This document shows, piece by piece, positions 11,006 to 22,066 of a stretch of 64,000 bases of DNA. Location: contig NW_006763158.1 in NCBI RefSeq assembly GCF_000264905.1, positions 1 to 64,000 of the forward strand. The letters run 5' to 3'. The DNA is from Stereum hirsutum FP-91666 SS1 (Eukaryota > Basidiomycota > Agaricomycetes > Russulales > Stereaceae). Position numbers and translations under genes: made by a program. Position 1 is the first letter of the stretch. The number at the start of each line of letters is the position of its first letter. A model generated the notes under the pieces. It was not told where the DNA came from, did not search any database, and saw nothing but the letters and a program-made list of their open reading frames with translations.

Positions 11006-12410
11006 TCATTTCGTAAGCGGTGATGTGTAACTTGAAACCATGGGTTGATACCCGAGAATTTTGATGTAGGTGGACTTACCGATCATCGAGACGAGCGCGA
11101 AGAGAGCTTGATCCGTCGAGCTCGCAAAGAGGCCATGCACATACGAGTAGTACATTAGCATAAATACTCTTCCACTCCACATGATAGACGAATGGAATAG
11201 TACCAGTATGCCGACCGAGCAAATCCAGATGGTTGTGATTTGTGGCAACGCCTGGACAGCTCTGCGGAGAAGCCGGATGTGGGAGATAATTTCGTCAAGA
11301 GGTTGTTGAGGGCGAGGTATCATCATCGGTTTTGTGTGAAGTACAGAGATACGCCGAAGGATGAGTTGTTTTATAACGACGTATCGGTCAGAAAGTAGAT
11401 CGTTCGAGCGTAGAAGAGTTGTGTGTAATGAGCGCGTTTCCAAGGTTGTGAAGCTGCCCAGGTTTATAAGCCCCATTCTCACCCGTAAGGGCGATGGCGT
11501 GGCTATGGGATAAGATGCACTGGTCGATATCGTCTGCGTTGCCCAGAAGCTCGAATCGGTTCATAAACGTATTTCCAAGATCTTCGAGATGCGTGGGCTT
11601 GTGCGGATTCAAATGTCCGTCAGGTGTAAGCTCAATAGAGCGATTCTGTAGTGCAATGGCTTCCTCAACGTCACGAAGATCTTCCGACTGTCCGAAACGA
11701 CGAAAGTATGACGCCAAGATCTGCGAGATAAATGACACTATATTTGTGACCATCAGGAGTGAGCGCCACAGCCTCCTTTTGTGCAGAAACGGCGGCTTCA
11801 AATTTCAATATCAACATTGTTTCCAAAAAAAAATGGAATCGGTAACGGAGACAAATGCCTAAAAGATCGAGACACATGGCAGTTTCGTTCGAGTCAGAGG
11901 AGGGGCAGAGCGACGTCGCATTCGTGGCGTGCATCACTACCTCGTTGATATCATCCAAGCCACCCGAGTCAAGGAAACCATCGAGCAGTGCATCTGCAAG
12001 GTCGCGCACGCGAGAGTAACGCTGCGGATCCAGACGTGATGAGGTCTGCAACCATAGACGAATCCGAGCGACCCTTCCGGCATTGTCCTCCGAGGGATCC
12101 TGCTGTACATGGACATCAAAATGAGTAGAGTATAACATGTCGGAGAAACACGACGACGAAGCAGCTAAACCACATCGTTAGACTGTACCGAGTGTCGAAG
12201 CTCGGGAACTTTTGGATATCCACATCCTGAGAAGAACCTGTTGGTCGAATATAATCGGTAAATGAGGTGGTGGATATCTACCTGGGATTTAACCACCACG
12301 CTAAGCTCAGTGTATGTGACGTTGGCGTCAGTACTACCACGTCGTGGAGTTTCTACTTCGTTCAACATCTTGTCAAGGGCGAAGAAATTGATATTAGATG
12401 TGGGCGTCAC
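11006..12410 (-). pseudogene. Decayed TPR-repeat protein gene
   Basis: Minus-strand frames carry the tetratricopeptide units common in Agaricomycete TPR/CHAT proteins: ALTPDGH, NRSIELTPDGH, HLEDLGNTFMNRFELLG and QLHNLGNAL. The reading frame switches between units. One shift is near 11700-11720, between LADLG and ASYFRRFGQSEDL. There are also extra bases around a T9 run near 11825-11834. After about 11420 the repeats dissolve into unrelated sequence. An upstream piece (12165-12410) may be the original first exon. The breaks make a working product unlikely. No CHAT or NB-ARC domain is visible. Confidence 0.75.
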
Positions 12411-15281
12411 AGTCTAACCACGACACATGCATACCACAAGAGATAGATGGGCGATGGCGGGAGAGATCAAGAAATCGGGAGAGGTGGGATCAGGTTATAT
12501 ACAGCACCATCGAGGCGCTAATCTTGATCGGTAAGTAAGAGCGAACCCCGAAGGGTAGGATGGACACTCGTTCCACGTTTCTACCAAATCACATGTCATG
12601 TTTGGAAAGGCGCTCATGCAAGTGCCACACAAGCGACGACAATGCCCACAAGAGGCATGCTCAGAACCGGAATAGAGCGGGACGAATGGTCAGGACCCCC
12701 GACTATTATAATACACGGTGGTATGGGAGTAAAGACCTTGGAGGGTAGGCCGTGGCACGTTTACCGATTTCAGTTCAAGGACCTCGTTTTCTAGCTGGAA
12801 ATCGACAATACTTTCAGCCAACTGTACATCGAATTCCCTATCCGAACTATAGCATCGGAGAAGCAGCGTCCTATTTCAACAAAGCTGTTGGCGGACTCGA
12901 GTACTTCGAGCGAAATCAAGGTCGAAGGTTCGACGTGTCAGCTTCACAGCGATAGTGTGATTGACGGTTCACGGAGAAGGGGATCATCCTTTGAGTGAGA
13001 AAGCACGACATGTATCTATCGTGCGAGCCATCATGATCTACAAAACAATGATATGTCAGAAGTGGGTGATGGAAGAGTGACTGTGGCGAAAGGAAGAGAC
13101 GACGATGACATATACTGACAGCAAACGCGCTGAGGAAAACCGACGAGGTATGAAAGGGACGCCGAGCGTACCCAGCGAGCAAAATCGGACCTGCGAATAA
13201 GTTCGACGATGTAAGAATATACGGGTATCATCGCAGATCGAGACCTCGCACCCACTCACTTACAATACCTACAACGTCTAGCTTTCACTACCTCCCTCGT
13301 CCCTCCTCCCGGTTCTCCACCACTCATCGCAGAAATCCCCGAGTATTACCCTCACTCTGACTCATGTGCAAATCCCCATGGACTTTCCCCCTCGATATCT
13401 CACACTCCGAACCGTGGCAGAAGAACCCTCACGCTCCCCACCATGACCGTCATGCCCTATCCGATCTCCCCCGACAACTACTCAAACATCTTTATCGACC
13501 TCGACCCCCGGCGCTATATCCTTCATCTCCATCACCACCCACTCCTCCTGTCTCCTCCATCCAGATCCCCTTCATCGCCACTTCCTCCATTCATATACGC
13601 AGCAAGTTTCTCTGACCATCGTTTCCTGAGCTCTTGCATGTTGGCCCGTGCACGTTGTGCAGCATCGAAGAGATTGATGTGGGCGGAAGGAGCGAGGACG
13701 GGTCGCCGAGGACGCAGGCGTGTCCGCGAGTGACTTGTAGGACGAGGCGAGGAGAGGAAGGAAGCGGTGGCTTCAATGGAGATGGAAGTTATCAGTTGGA
13801 GCTGGGACTGGGTTGCGGAGAACTCTCGATTGGTTGGCGTGTTGGAATTTTTGTCGGATGAAATGTGGATACGTATGATCCTAAGGTCTAGATACGGTCA
13901 GACACACCCTTCCGATTGCATGTTGCTCGTTGGGGAAGAAAGGACAAAGTGGAGGGAGAACGTACATAGAACATGCATGCTTGACCCCACGGTGCTGATG
14001 AAAGCTCGAGCTCGGCACATGAATCACCAGTATCTCGAATACCTGGCAGCGTTCGTCCATCGCCGGGGTCCGGTCGACGGCCTGTTTACCGTCCATGGTG
14101 ATAGTACACCAGCCTTCTTTTTATTCCAGGACGGTTTCCTCTCCTATGTAGACCAATAAGCGTAAGTTAGTGATGAGCAAGTCGGAAAAAGGAATAACGT
14201 AGAAGAACAGCAGCCCGAAATATCCGCCTTCACACTCGCAGCCTTCAACAGCTGGGCAATAACAGCTGGTAGGTAAGGCTCGTAATCTAGCGCCATAACT
14301 TTGCCAGGTCGGGATGGTGTAGTGCGGCAGCGTGGCCTCGCCGAATTCGACTTGTCTATCTTTGAGGACCGAGGTAAACCGATGACATCGTTGAGAACGA
14401 GGGTGGAAAATGAAGACGCACGTTGTAATCGGATTAACCGCTCCAGGAAGCCTTGGATATCCTGCCTGAACACTCATCGTTCCACGGCAATCGCTACGAG
14501 CAAGATGGAGGAATAAGTCATTCGATCCTCAGACGAATTAAGTGACGCGCAGGCAGATGTAGCGACCACGTACCAGTCAACCCCGCACATCCCATCGCCT
14601 GCAACCTCAGCTTCCTATACTCTGATACACTCACGTTCTAGTGGACATTCAAGAACAAGGTAATAATTCTCGAGTAATGCTCAAATTTGTGATGCGCGGT
14701 TGTCGTTCTACCACACAAGCACAAGACGAATCATTAGGGAACCCAGAAGAGAAATAAACATAGAACGAACCTTCGAGAATCCTCACTCACGTCCGCAAAA
14801 TTGTCACCAGCATCATAAGCACCTACCTATGTGTACCTCCACACGCCCGTTCCGCATCCAATTCTATTCCCATTACCGCCAGAAGAGGCGCCAGAGGGAG
14901 AGGGAGAAGTCTCGAAAGACGTTCACGATAGATGTAGGGAGTGAGCGGGCCCGGCTCGTCACCTACGACGAAGTTGATCAGGGTGGGTTCGACGGTGTCG
15001 GCGAGTACTATGTATCGGAGATGAAAGGGAGGAGCGGCCCTGTGACGGTTAGTGTTGGAGGCCCATACGACGGAATGAGTATACCTACCTCGATCCCGAA
15101 GCTTCGAAGGTGAGCACGAGCACCGACAACAACTATTGAGGATACTGAATGATCTGCATGTTCATATGCACAAAACGCTGGGGGAGACGGTCAGACGTAA
15201 TACCTCAATACACAGATAGTCACTAGCGCGTTGCCAACTCATCAGTTCGAAGACGAAACAAAGAGGAAGGAAGGGACGTAC

Positions 15282-15536
15282 GCTGCTTGAAAAGTTAAGT
15301 ATCTCATCTTCAACTACGCGCCGTTGCATAGCGGGAGTATGGAGCTTTCGAAGAAAAAAGAAGTAGCAGGACGTGGTCAACATTCTTCGACATTTCGTTT
15401 GCACTTCGTCCACATCGCGATGCCACGCCACCACCGCCACCAAGAACGTTAGATAATCGCGAGTGAGATAAGATAAGATCCCCATGCAGCTTTCGACCAA
15501 GCCCTCGCTCTCGACTTTGTCGTCGTCGACGGCCAT
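15282..15536 (-). CDS. Uncharacterised first exon of a minus-strand gene in duplicated block A
   Basis: An open exon begins with ATG at 15536, reads MAVDDDKVESEGL and ends at a GTACGT donor at 15281. Copy B has the matching stretch (about 47780-47510, with an ELDEMQTQC / VDEVQTKC correspondence), also largely open, though indels shift frame between copies. A later exon, ending near 15100 with AHLRSFGIE at a GTAGGT donor, matches AHARSSRTE at a GTAAGT donor near 47270 in copy B. Conservation of coding frame next to a conserved donor is the main argument that a gene exists. I do not recognise the product and have not resolved the exons between 13.0 and 15.1 kb. Confidence 0.35.
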
Positions 15537-15944
15537 GAGCTAGTTATGGTGTTTCTTCGGTCGAATATATCACATACCTCTCCGCCCGGATACGTAGTCA
15601 TGGCCGAGACTCATGTCACTCCCAATGATATGACCAAAATCTCGCAATCAAGACCCACCCTTCGACTGTCTCATCCGTCTCCTCTTTGCTGGCAGCCTAC
15701 CTCTTGTTCTCGAAGAGTACATCATACGACGAAATTGCGTAAACTCCACTAAAGATCTCCCCCTAAGCCGACTCCCTTGGATTATTCAACCATTGCATTC
15801 CATCCACTCGTCCCAACCGTCTTTCGATGATCCGTGCAATCAGATGCTCTCGAGGATACTCGGAGTTGGCGAGTGGAAGCGATGACGAGTGAGTTGTACC
15901 AGAGCGAACGGGGAGTCGTAAGAAGGGAGCATCCGACAGATTAG

Positions 15945-16970
15945 ATGGGAACGGCTGGAACGGAGTACGAGCTGAGGGTACCGAGAGGCGTGGCGTTGTT
16001 GAAGCATCTTAAGTTTTGGATTGAATGGTGGGTCGGACAGCATAGACATCACCCAGTACGTCTTATATGTCGATCTTTGTCGTTTTTCCATCCTTTTCTT
16101 CCATGTCTTCCATTGGCGCAACTCGCACTCGATGCCCACATCGCAAAGACTGATCAGTTTGCAACCTCCGACAGCAACTTGAACACGCCTTGCCCTAGCC
16201 GGAACTTCACAAATGTGTTCCCATTAGGGCTTATATGTTAATGAAAACTTGGAACTTTTTGCGAAAGCTCATTGGCGGATCGGACAGATCTTCCGCCAGC
16301 GAGTTCCAAGTAAACTTGAAACATATAAGGTCTATTCGCATTGCGCCACGCACCATCTCTGACGCACCCCTATTCCACCTTCTTTCCGTTTTTCTACCAT
16401 ATTCCTCGATCCCCCCGGATACTCGCTCCTCGGCTCTTATACTTCTGCCCTACCGCTCACAAAATCTATCCCGATCTCCGTCCTGACCGATCGAGAGCTG
16501 ACGGCGTATGTTGCAGGGGTTCCTTCTGAAGGGAGCTCAGAGAAGGAGACAGGTATGGCTGGTTATTCGAATGTTTGTTCGGTGAAAGACTCAGTATTGA
16601 ATTCATCTAACCACAACTCTTTTAGGCCGCTCGACCTCGAACTCGATTTCAACCTCAATCTCTTTGGAATCAAAGACCAGGGTCTTCATCTCAACACCGC
16701 TCCGATACTTGCTCCATGTTACTCTGGATCTTCTGCCACTGCCACAATATCCGCGTCCCAACCGCGATCCGGAGGCCCAAGACCTCCTCACCGCTCCACC
16801 GTTTCGCTCTCCCACACCTTCGGTAAATCCCCAGTATACCCCTTCAAACCGTGTCGGCTGTCTCAGTAATTCAAAGTTGTTGTAGCGTTCACGCAACGAC
16901 TATCCGTACTCGGTCCCGAATATCGTTAAGTCTGCAGTTTGCCTTGAGATGACGGGAGCTTACGGTGAGT
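15945..16970 (+). CDS. Uncharacterised plus-strand gene in duplicated block A (partial model)
   Basis: The start is supported by comparison of the two blocks: MGTAGTEYEL...WIEWWVGQHRHHPV here and MGTDGRQDEM...WVGRHRHHPV in copy B, each followed by a GTACGT donor (16059; about 48308). A second clear exon ends with LTAYVAGVPSEGSSEKET at a GTATGG donor (about 16552); the next begins at a TTTTAG acceptor (about 16625) and runs through a Pro/Ser/Thr-rich stretch. A GTAAAT donor near 16821 and a GTTGTAG acceptor near 16885 lead to NDYPYSVPNIVKSAVCLEM, ending at a GTGAGT donor near 16965. Later exons are unclear. I do not recognise the family. Copy B has an in-frame stop in the SEGSS exon. Confidence 0.4.
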
Positions 16971-16975
16971 TTCTT

Positions 16976-18029
16976 CTGTTGTCTATCGGTCTGAATTTGG
17001 CTAGATATTCCGCATGTTTCTCTCGACGGCGGGGACACCGTATGTCGAGCTGCTCTCGCATGCTGTTCTTAGCAGAAATGGGGCTATTTCAGACGTTTCC
17101 GAGTTATTCTGGCGATGTTGGCAGCGGACATATACTTCCAGAAGGCGAGTTACAGCGCGCATCCGTCGAGCCTCACATACCTCACCCTACGATGTCGAGC
17201 GGACGTCTCTGAAACGCGTTGCTGATTCTCAGTGTCTCACCACGTATTATTCTTCATCTGCGGGAGCCCTGCTTGTTTCTGCGCTGAATGTCACTGACAC
17301 TTGCTTGTAATCTGCATCAGATTGTGCTTGGATTATGCCACAGTGTTTGACGAGACGTCTTACGACACCCAAAGAGGTTCAACATTCTGTGCTGTACACA
17401 TTTCCTTCGTGGGGAAAGAGTTTGTAAGGGTGACGGACAACGTATCTTTGTCCTCGATACTGTGGCACTGCAAAGTACGCCCTCCATCGTCTACACGCGT
17501 TTTCAGCAGAGGGTCAACAGGTTTGCTCGATTACATATATCTACCGTGAGTTCGGTATGCATTCGAGGTCTTCTCTACTCATGACACAGGGATTGGATAT
17601 GACAAAAATTCTTGACCTGTATATCGGTAGAGGGGATATCTACGCGTTGTTTGGCAATTTCGTCTGGTGATATGCAATTGACGTTGTGGCCACTGCGCAC
17701 ATCGAGTCTGCCATCTTCCCTCCTGTTTATATTCGCTTTACTGAAATCCTCTCCCTCTGGCTTCTCGAAGTGCTCATTGAAGCATGAACGCTCTGCCTCA
17801 TTCTCTCTCTCTACTACCCGGAGGGAGTGCAATGGTCAGTTAGAGTTCATCTTCGTCTTTCGTGCCACATCAGGTAAGCGTGGTGTAAAGTTCGGACAGC
17901 AGAACCGTCTCTAGTCATGAGGTAGGTCGGACCGTAATGGTGTACGCAATTGGAGCCATCAGCCGAACCCGTTACTTACAAACAGCCTACGCTCCTTTTT
18001 CTTCCATATGTTCACTAGACTGCACTGCG
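16976..18029. other. Unassigned stretch
   Basis: Contains an open frame from 17014 (MFLSTAGTPYVELLSHAV) that may be the tail of the preceding uncharacterised gene, but splice phase from the 16965 donor leads to a stop, so I do not extend it. From 17300 to 18000 nothing convincing is seen. Confidence 0.35.
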
Positions 18030-18800
18030 ATGACCATCAGGATCACCCACTTTGAAACGCACGGTAAGCATTGACACTCGATGACTTTCGATTACATGGT
18101 GATCATATTGAATTACTCGAATATAGACGTCCGTTTCCCCAGGTCATTGTCGGGAGACGGTACAGATGCGATGTAAGTGCAAGTCATCGTATGAGTGACC
18201 GACCGTGCGTGGTGATCTGAATTGTATATACGACTGCAGGAACACAGACTGTGACTGCTTCGCCGCATACGTGACCCTCTACACCTCCTCATCGGCACTC
18301 ATCGGGCACGACATAACATTCACCATCGGTTGTGGCACCGATATTGTAAGCTCCTCGAAACCATTCACATACACGCTTCTACTGAGGCCTTACTGTATGG
18401 ACAGGTGTGTTCAGCCATCAAAGAAGTCGCAGGCCGTTTGGTTAATAAGGATATCGCGCACTTGTTCGCTAACATGGGACAAGCTTGGAAACATTTAACC
18501 GCGACTCTCAACTGCGATGGTCAGCTATGCTTTTTGTGGAGCGCTGTACCTTGTGAGATCTCTGTGCTCACGCAAAGAAGAGACCGCTATGGAGGCTTGT
18601 CGTGGACATCGCCCCGGTACGTTTCGTTGTGAGTTTGCACCTCTACCTTTGCCTACGGTTTCGCGATCCCTAGGAGGAGCTGGTGGCCGCTACTACGTTC
18701 TAGTAAATCACGGATACTCTTACGAAGGATGAGGCTTTGGAAATGTTGAAGGTGAAGGAGGCGACGAAAAAAGAACGTGAGAAGAAGGCACGCGAAGTTG
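18030..18800 (+). pseudogene. Relic of L-fuconate dehydratase-like (ENOSF1-like, enolase superfamily) gene
   Basis: The exon chain starts at ATG 18030 (MTIRITHFETH), continues DVRFPRSLSGDGTDAM, then DCDCFAAYVTLYTSSSALIG and HDITFTIGCGTDI, then KEVAGRLVNKDIAHLF, all matching the N-terminal capping domain of the mandelate racemase/L-fuconate dehydratase family. At about 18500 one G is missing, so the expected TADSQLRW falls out of frame. Further shifts separate RPLWRLVVDIAP from the earlier frame. Near 18735 a stretch reads ITDTLTKDEALEMLK and ATKKERE, typical family sequence, but two stops precede it. The (beta/alpha) barrel with the metal ligands and catalytic lysine is absent. Acid-sugar dehydratase function is therefore lost. 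Confidence 0.85.
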
Positions 18801-19064
18801 GGTCGGTTGTTCTCTCGTCTAGTCATTGATTTCTCTATTTATTGTTTTTTTTTTGTCGTTGCACGTCGACTCGGTTGAGCAGGTAGCATTCTCATACCAG
18901 CTGGTACGAGAATACACTTCCTAATAGACTCTAACCTACATAGTAACATATCCTCTGGCGGGCCATCCTCACTGTACACTTCCGCTCTTACTCTCCCAAA
19001 CCCCATCCCTACGGACACCGTCAATAAAACTTTTCTAGTATCTTGCTTGTGGTATACATGCACA

Positions 19065-21245
19065 TCACTTCTGATCCTTGACCGCAGCTAAACCCAGGCG
19101 ACCTCCCTCGCAACTGATCACAAATCCATCAAGCTCTTCATGGCTAAAATGTCCGTGCGTATCAAACAACTCTCGTAACGGCCTACGTGCATGATACCTT
19201 TTCAAAAGGTTAACTACCTCCTCGTCCTGTGGGCCGACAATGTTGCTGATATCGTCTGGCAGTAATATCGGCCCGTCTTTGGCAAGAAGCTGCGGGTCGA
19301 TGCGCTCGCGGACTATTTTGAACTGATCAGGGTCGACGGGAGCATATATGTTCGTGCAGAAGTCCATGGCCTTTTGAACCTCGTCCTCCGTAAGCTCTTT
19401 CCCGACATCGCTGGCTCCCTGAATAACTGCACAGAACAATGTGTGGTGTGATCTTAGAGAAAGTGTCCATTCAAACGTTCCTACTTACTAGGACGGATAA
19501 AACTGAAGGCACGGTCGAAATTCGCTTCGTCAACATCATGGAGTACTGGTTCATTCTGAGATTGTATTTGCTTGTAGATGCCGAGAATGAGGACCAAGAA
19601 TCTAGATGGCGAACATATTATGAATTAGCTGACTTCGAAAAGACATTGGACGATGGCCTACCGAGTGTAAGCGGTCCCGATCTTGAGGTCGTGGACCTTA
19701 CGAGCTTGTTGCTCGGAACAGGTCTGGTCTCTTGATGCCGCGATGGTGCAAGCTGCCGCTAGGCCACCAGTGAATGCAAGATGGACTCCAGACGAAAAGA
19801 ACGGGTCGATAAACGCTGTATTTATCGGGATCGATATGTCAGCAGCTAAGTTTATGGAAGTGACTTGCGTAGATTGATACGTACCGGGCGCATCGCCCAC
19901 CAGTCGAAAATGATCCCCAGAGTACGCTTGGGCCGAGTAGCTATAATCGCTCGCCGAACGAATGTTACTTTTGAGCGTAGCGTTATTTAAGAACTCTCCA
20001 ACTTGCGGTACAAATTGGATCTGGTCTAGATAGAACTCAGTCAAAGACGATGTGGGAGCACTCGAAATATTGTTTCGACTCTCATTGAACGCCCTCCTTT
20101 TGGCAGAACTAGCCCGTTCCGACATGACGATACCAACAGAGGTGGTGCCATCATGCAGAGGGATATACCATGCCCATCCTGACTCATCTGCACGGAGCCC
20201 GAGGATTATGAAACTAAAATAGACTCAAATAAAATATGAACGAACGTGCCTGTCAAAGCTTCGAACCAAGGAGCATTATGCCTCTTCGTTCCGGGCAAAT
20301 AGACACCCCCGCCCGCCCAATATCCCCAACAAGCGATGTTTCTGAGGGAATCATTGAAGTGCCTGTTGCGCAGATACTGGGTAGACACAATTCCACTGCG
20401 GCCAGAAGCGTCGACAAGCCACTCGAAGCGAATGGTACCCTTCTCTCCAGCAGAATGGCGTTCCCAGTCGGCTGAAGTAGGACGCTCCGTGTCGAAATGA
20501 AGTTTGGTGACCCTCACGCCTTCGAGGACGATCACTCCGGAGGCAGCGGAATGTTTGAGTAGGATGTCATCAAATTCCGAGCGAATCTCAAGAAAAGTTG
20601 GATGTGAGTGACTCCAAGTTGAGACCTGATAGCAGAGCGCGTACCACATTCCAGGCTCCGTTCTCGGGGTCTTCGGCAATAAAATCTGTGTCTGGATGAA
20701 ATCCATGAAAATGAGAATATAAGTGCTGTGAGATAAGACGCGACTGACAAGACTCCCTAGACCCCGGTGTATGAACAAGTTTGACGGCAGAGCCGGGCTG
20801 CAGTAGCATGTCAGTCATAGAAGTCTGTGTCGGGTGACCACAGAACATGCCTTAGGTATGAACCCGTGTGAACTGATGATCTGGTCGGCTTCCACAATAG
20901 ACAGAAACTGGCGAACAGACGGCACAAGACTTTCTCCAACGTGGTATCTGAATGTAATTTGAGCTTCAATCAATGTCGCGGTCTGTGCAGTCGACACACC
21001 TCGGGAATACATCACGCTCCATTAAAGTAACGGAGAATCCATCTGCAGTCAGTGTCAGATGTCGGTCGGTAAAGATGGCCGAACATAACTTACTTCGAGC
21101 AAGAAGAGTAGCGGCGTACGAGCCGGCAGGACCACCTCCGATGACAAGCACTTCAGTCTTGAGAGCAGAGCAATTAAAATGGGTTAGATTCAAGCACAGT
21201 AAAGATGTCAGAATGGAGTACCACTGGTTCAATTTTGCATGCCAT
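19065..21245 (-). CDS. Flavin-dependent halogenase (tryptophan-halogenase-like), FADH2-using
   Basis: Ten exons (21245-21222, 21157-21094, 21052-21000, 20947-20851, 20797-20645, 20586-20250, 20187-19885, 19815-19662, 19601-19499, 19426-19065) join in one frame to 549 residues, the usual family size. TEVLVIGGGPAGSYAATLL is the FAD-binding GxGxxG near the N-terminus; RYHVGESLVPSVRQFL follows; SGWAWYIPLHDG holds the diagnostic WxWxIP motif; DPFFSSGVHLAFTGG is the second flavin region. These enzymes use reduced FAD, chloride or bromide and O2 to make hypohalous acid that halogenates electron-rich substrates, in basidiomycetes usually phenolics. Two introns (20798-20850 and 20188-20249) have GC rather than GT donors; only those choices keep frame and family match. 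The tiny first exon is the least certain. It is divergent from the O-methyltransferase at 22067. Exact substrate unknown. Confidence 0.93.
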
Positions 21246-22066
21246 ATTTGCATAAGCGAGCGTTTACTATGCGGGAGGTGGAGACACACGTACACATCTG
21301 CAGAGCCCTTTATCTCTAGATTGATTCAAGCAAGTCAAATGAGAATTACATAAGCTGGATCAGCCCTAGGTTCCATTAGATGAACCTTACCATAACGTCT
21401 TTTCGGGTGTCAAGGACGACTAACCAGGTGTAAGCACCTTCACGCAATTCCACAGCATAATTCTGAAAACCTCCCAAAGTAGAAGTAAGAGATGGTAGTG
21501 CATCCCCTTCAAACAGATGTGGCGATACAAGGTGAGGGCATCCATCGGGAGCCTTCCCTGACCAATGATCCGCGGTTGAAGCTCATCTGACTCCGGCGGC
21601 CATTGCGGCTTCAGACAGATGAGAATTGAACTATCAGAAGCAAGACAGCAGATTCTGATTCGGTCCTTGCGTCGTGCCATACGAAGGGAGTTTATCATGA
21701 TGATAGTAAATATACAGGCGTATGGAGAGCCTGCAGGAGACCACGATGGACGATTCAGATTTCCAACAATAAAGCGATTCGGAGGTTCTGGTGCATTTAT
21801 AGCTATAGCGCGCAATCACTGTGCCGGTTTAGGACATCCTCGGATGCTCTTTTAGTACTCGAGGCGTTAAGATATAGTGATAGTGAATCGTCTTGCGCTC
21901 TGCTCGAAAGGATCAGGCGAATGGCCGCGTAGGCCGGAGTTTGTTTGGTTCTCTGCACAAATACCGATCGACGTCATCGTACGATCTTAATTAGCGACTT
22001 CAAGCGTTGGAAGGCTCTTTCATAACCATTCCCCTCTCATCGTCCGAGAATCCGCCTGTCAGCATC
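21246..22066. promoter_or_regulatory. Divergent promoter region between halogenase and O-methyltransferase
   Basis: About 820 bp separate the two start codons, which face away from each other, so this stretch must carry both promoters. Open frames inside (for example minus 21420-21815) show no domain. The arrangement suggests co-regulation, but I did not recognise a specific factor-binding site. Confidence 0.5.

Larger units (their letters stand above)
12548..16975. repeat. Segmental duplication, copy A (partner at 45565-49100)
   Basis: Patches along this block match the block near 45.6-49.1 kb in the same order and orientation. Anchors include 12548/45570 (GGGTAGGATGGACAC), 12700-12780/45615-45695, 13140-13210 and later signals, 15030-15110/47215-47290, 15945-16060/48191-48305 and 16480-16980/48610-49100. 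Copy A has an insertion of about 170 bp near 12790-12940 relative to copy B. Identity by eye is roughly 65-80% in the good patches, with many indels, so the duplication is old or rapidly diverging. Each block seems to carry a minus-strand and a plus-strand gene arranged divergently. Confidence 0.75.

Noticed and set aside
20206..20778. 190-codon minus ORF as a separate gene
   Set aside because: Its first third is out of frame with the halogenase and covers an exon and intron; only the part from 20586 is real coding sequence.
21420..21815. 131-codon minus ORF between halogenase and methyltransferase
   Set aside because: No domain, no exon partners, and it occupies the shared promoter region.
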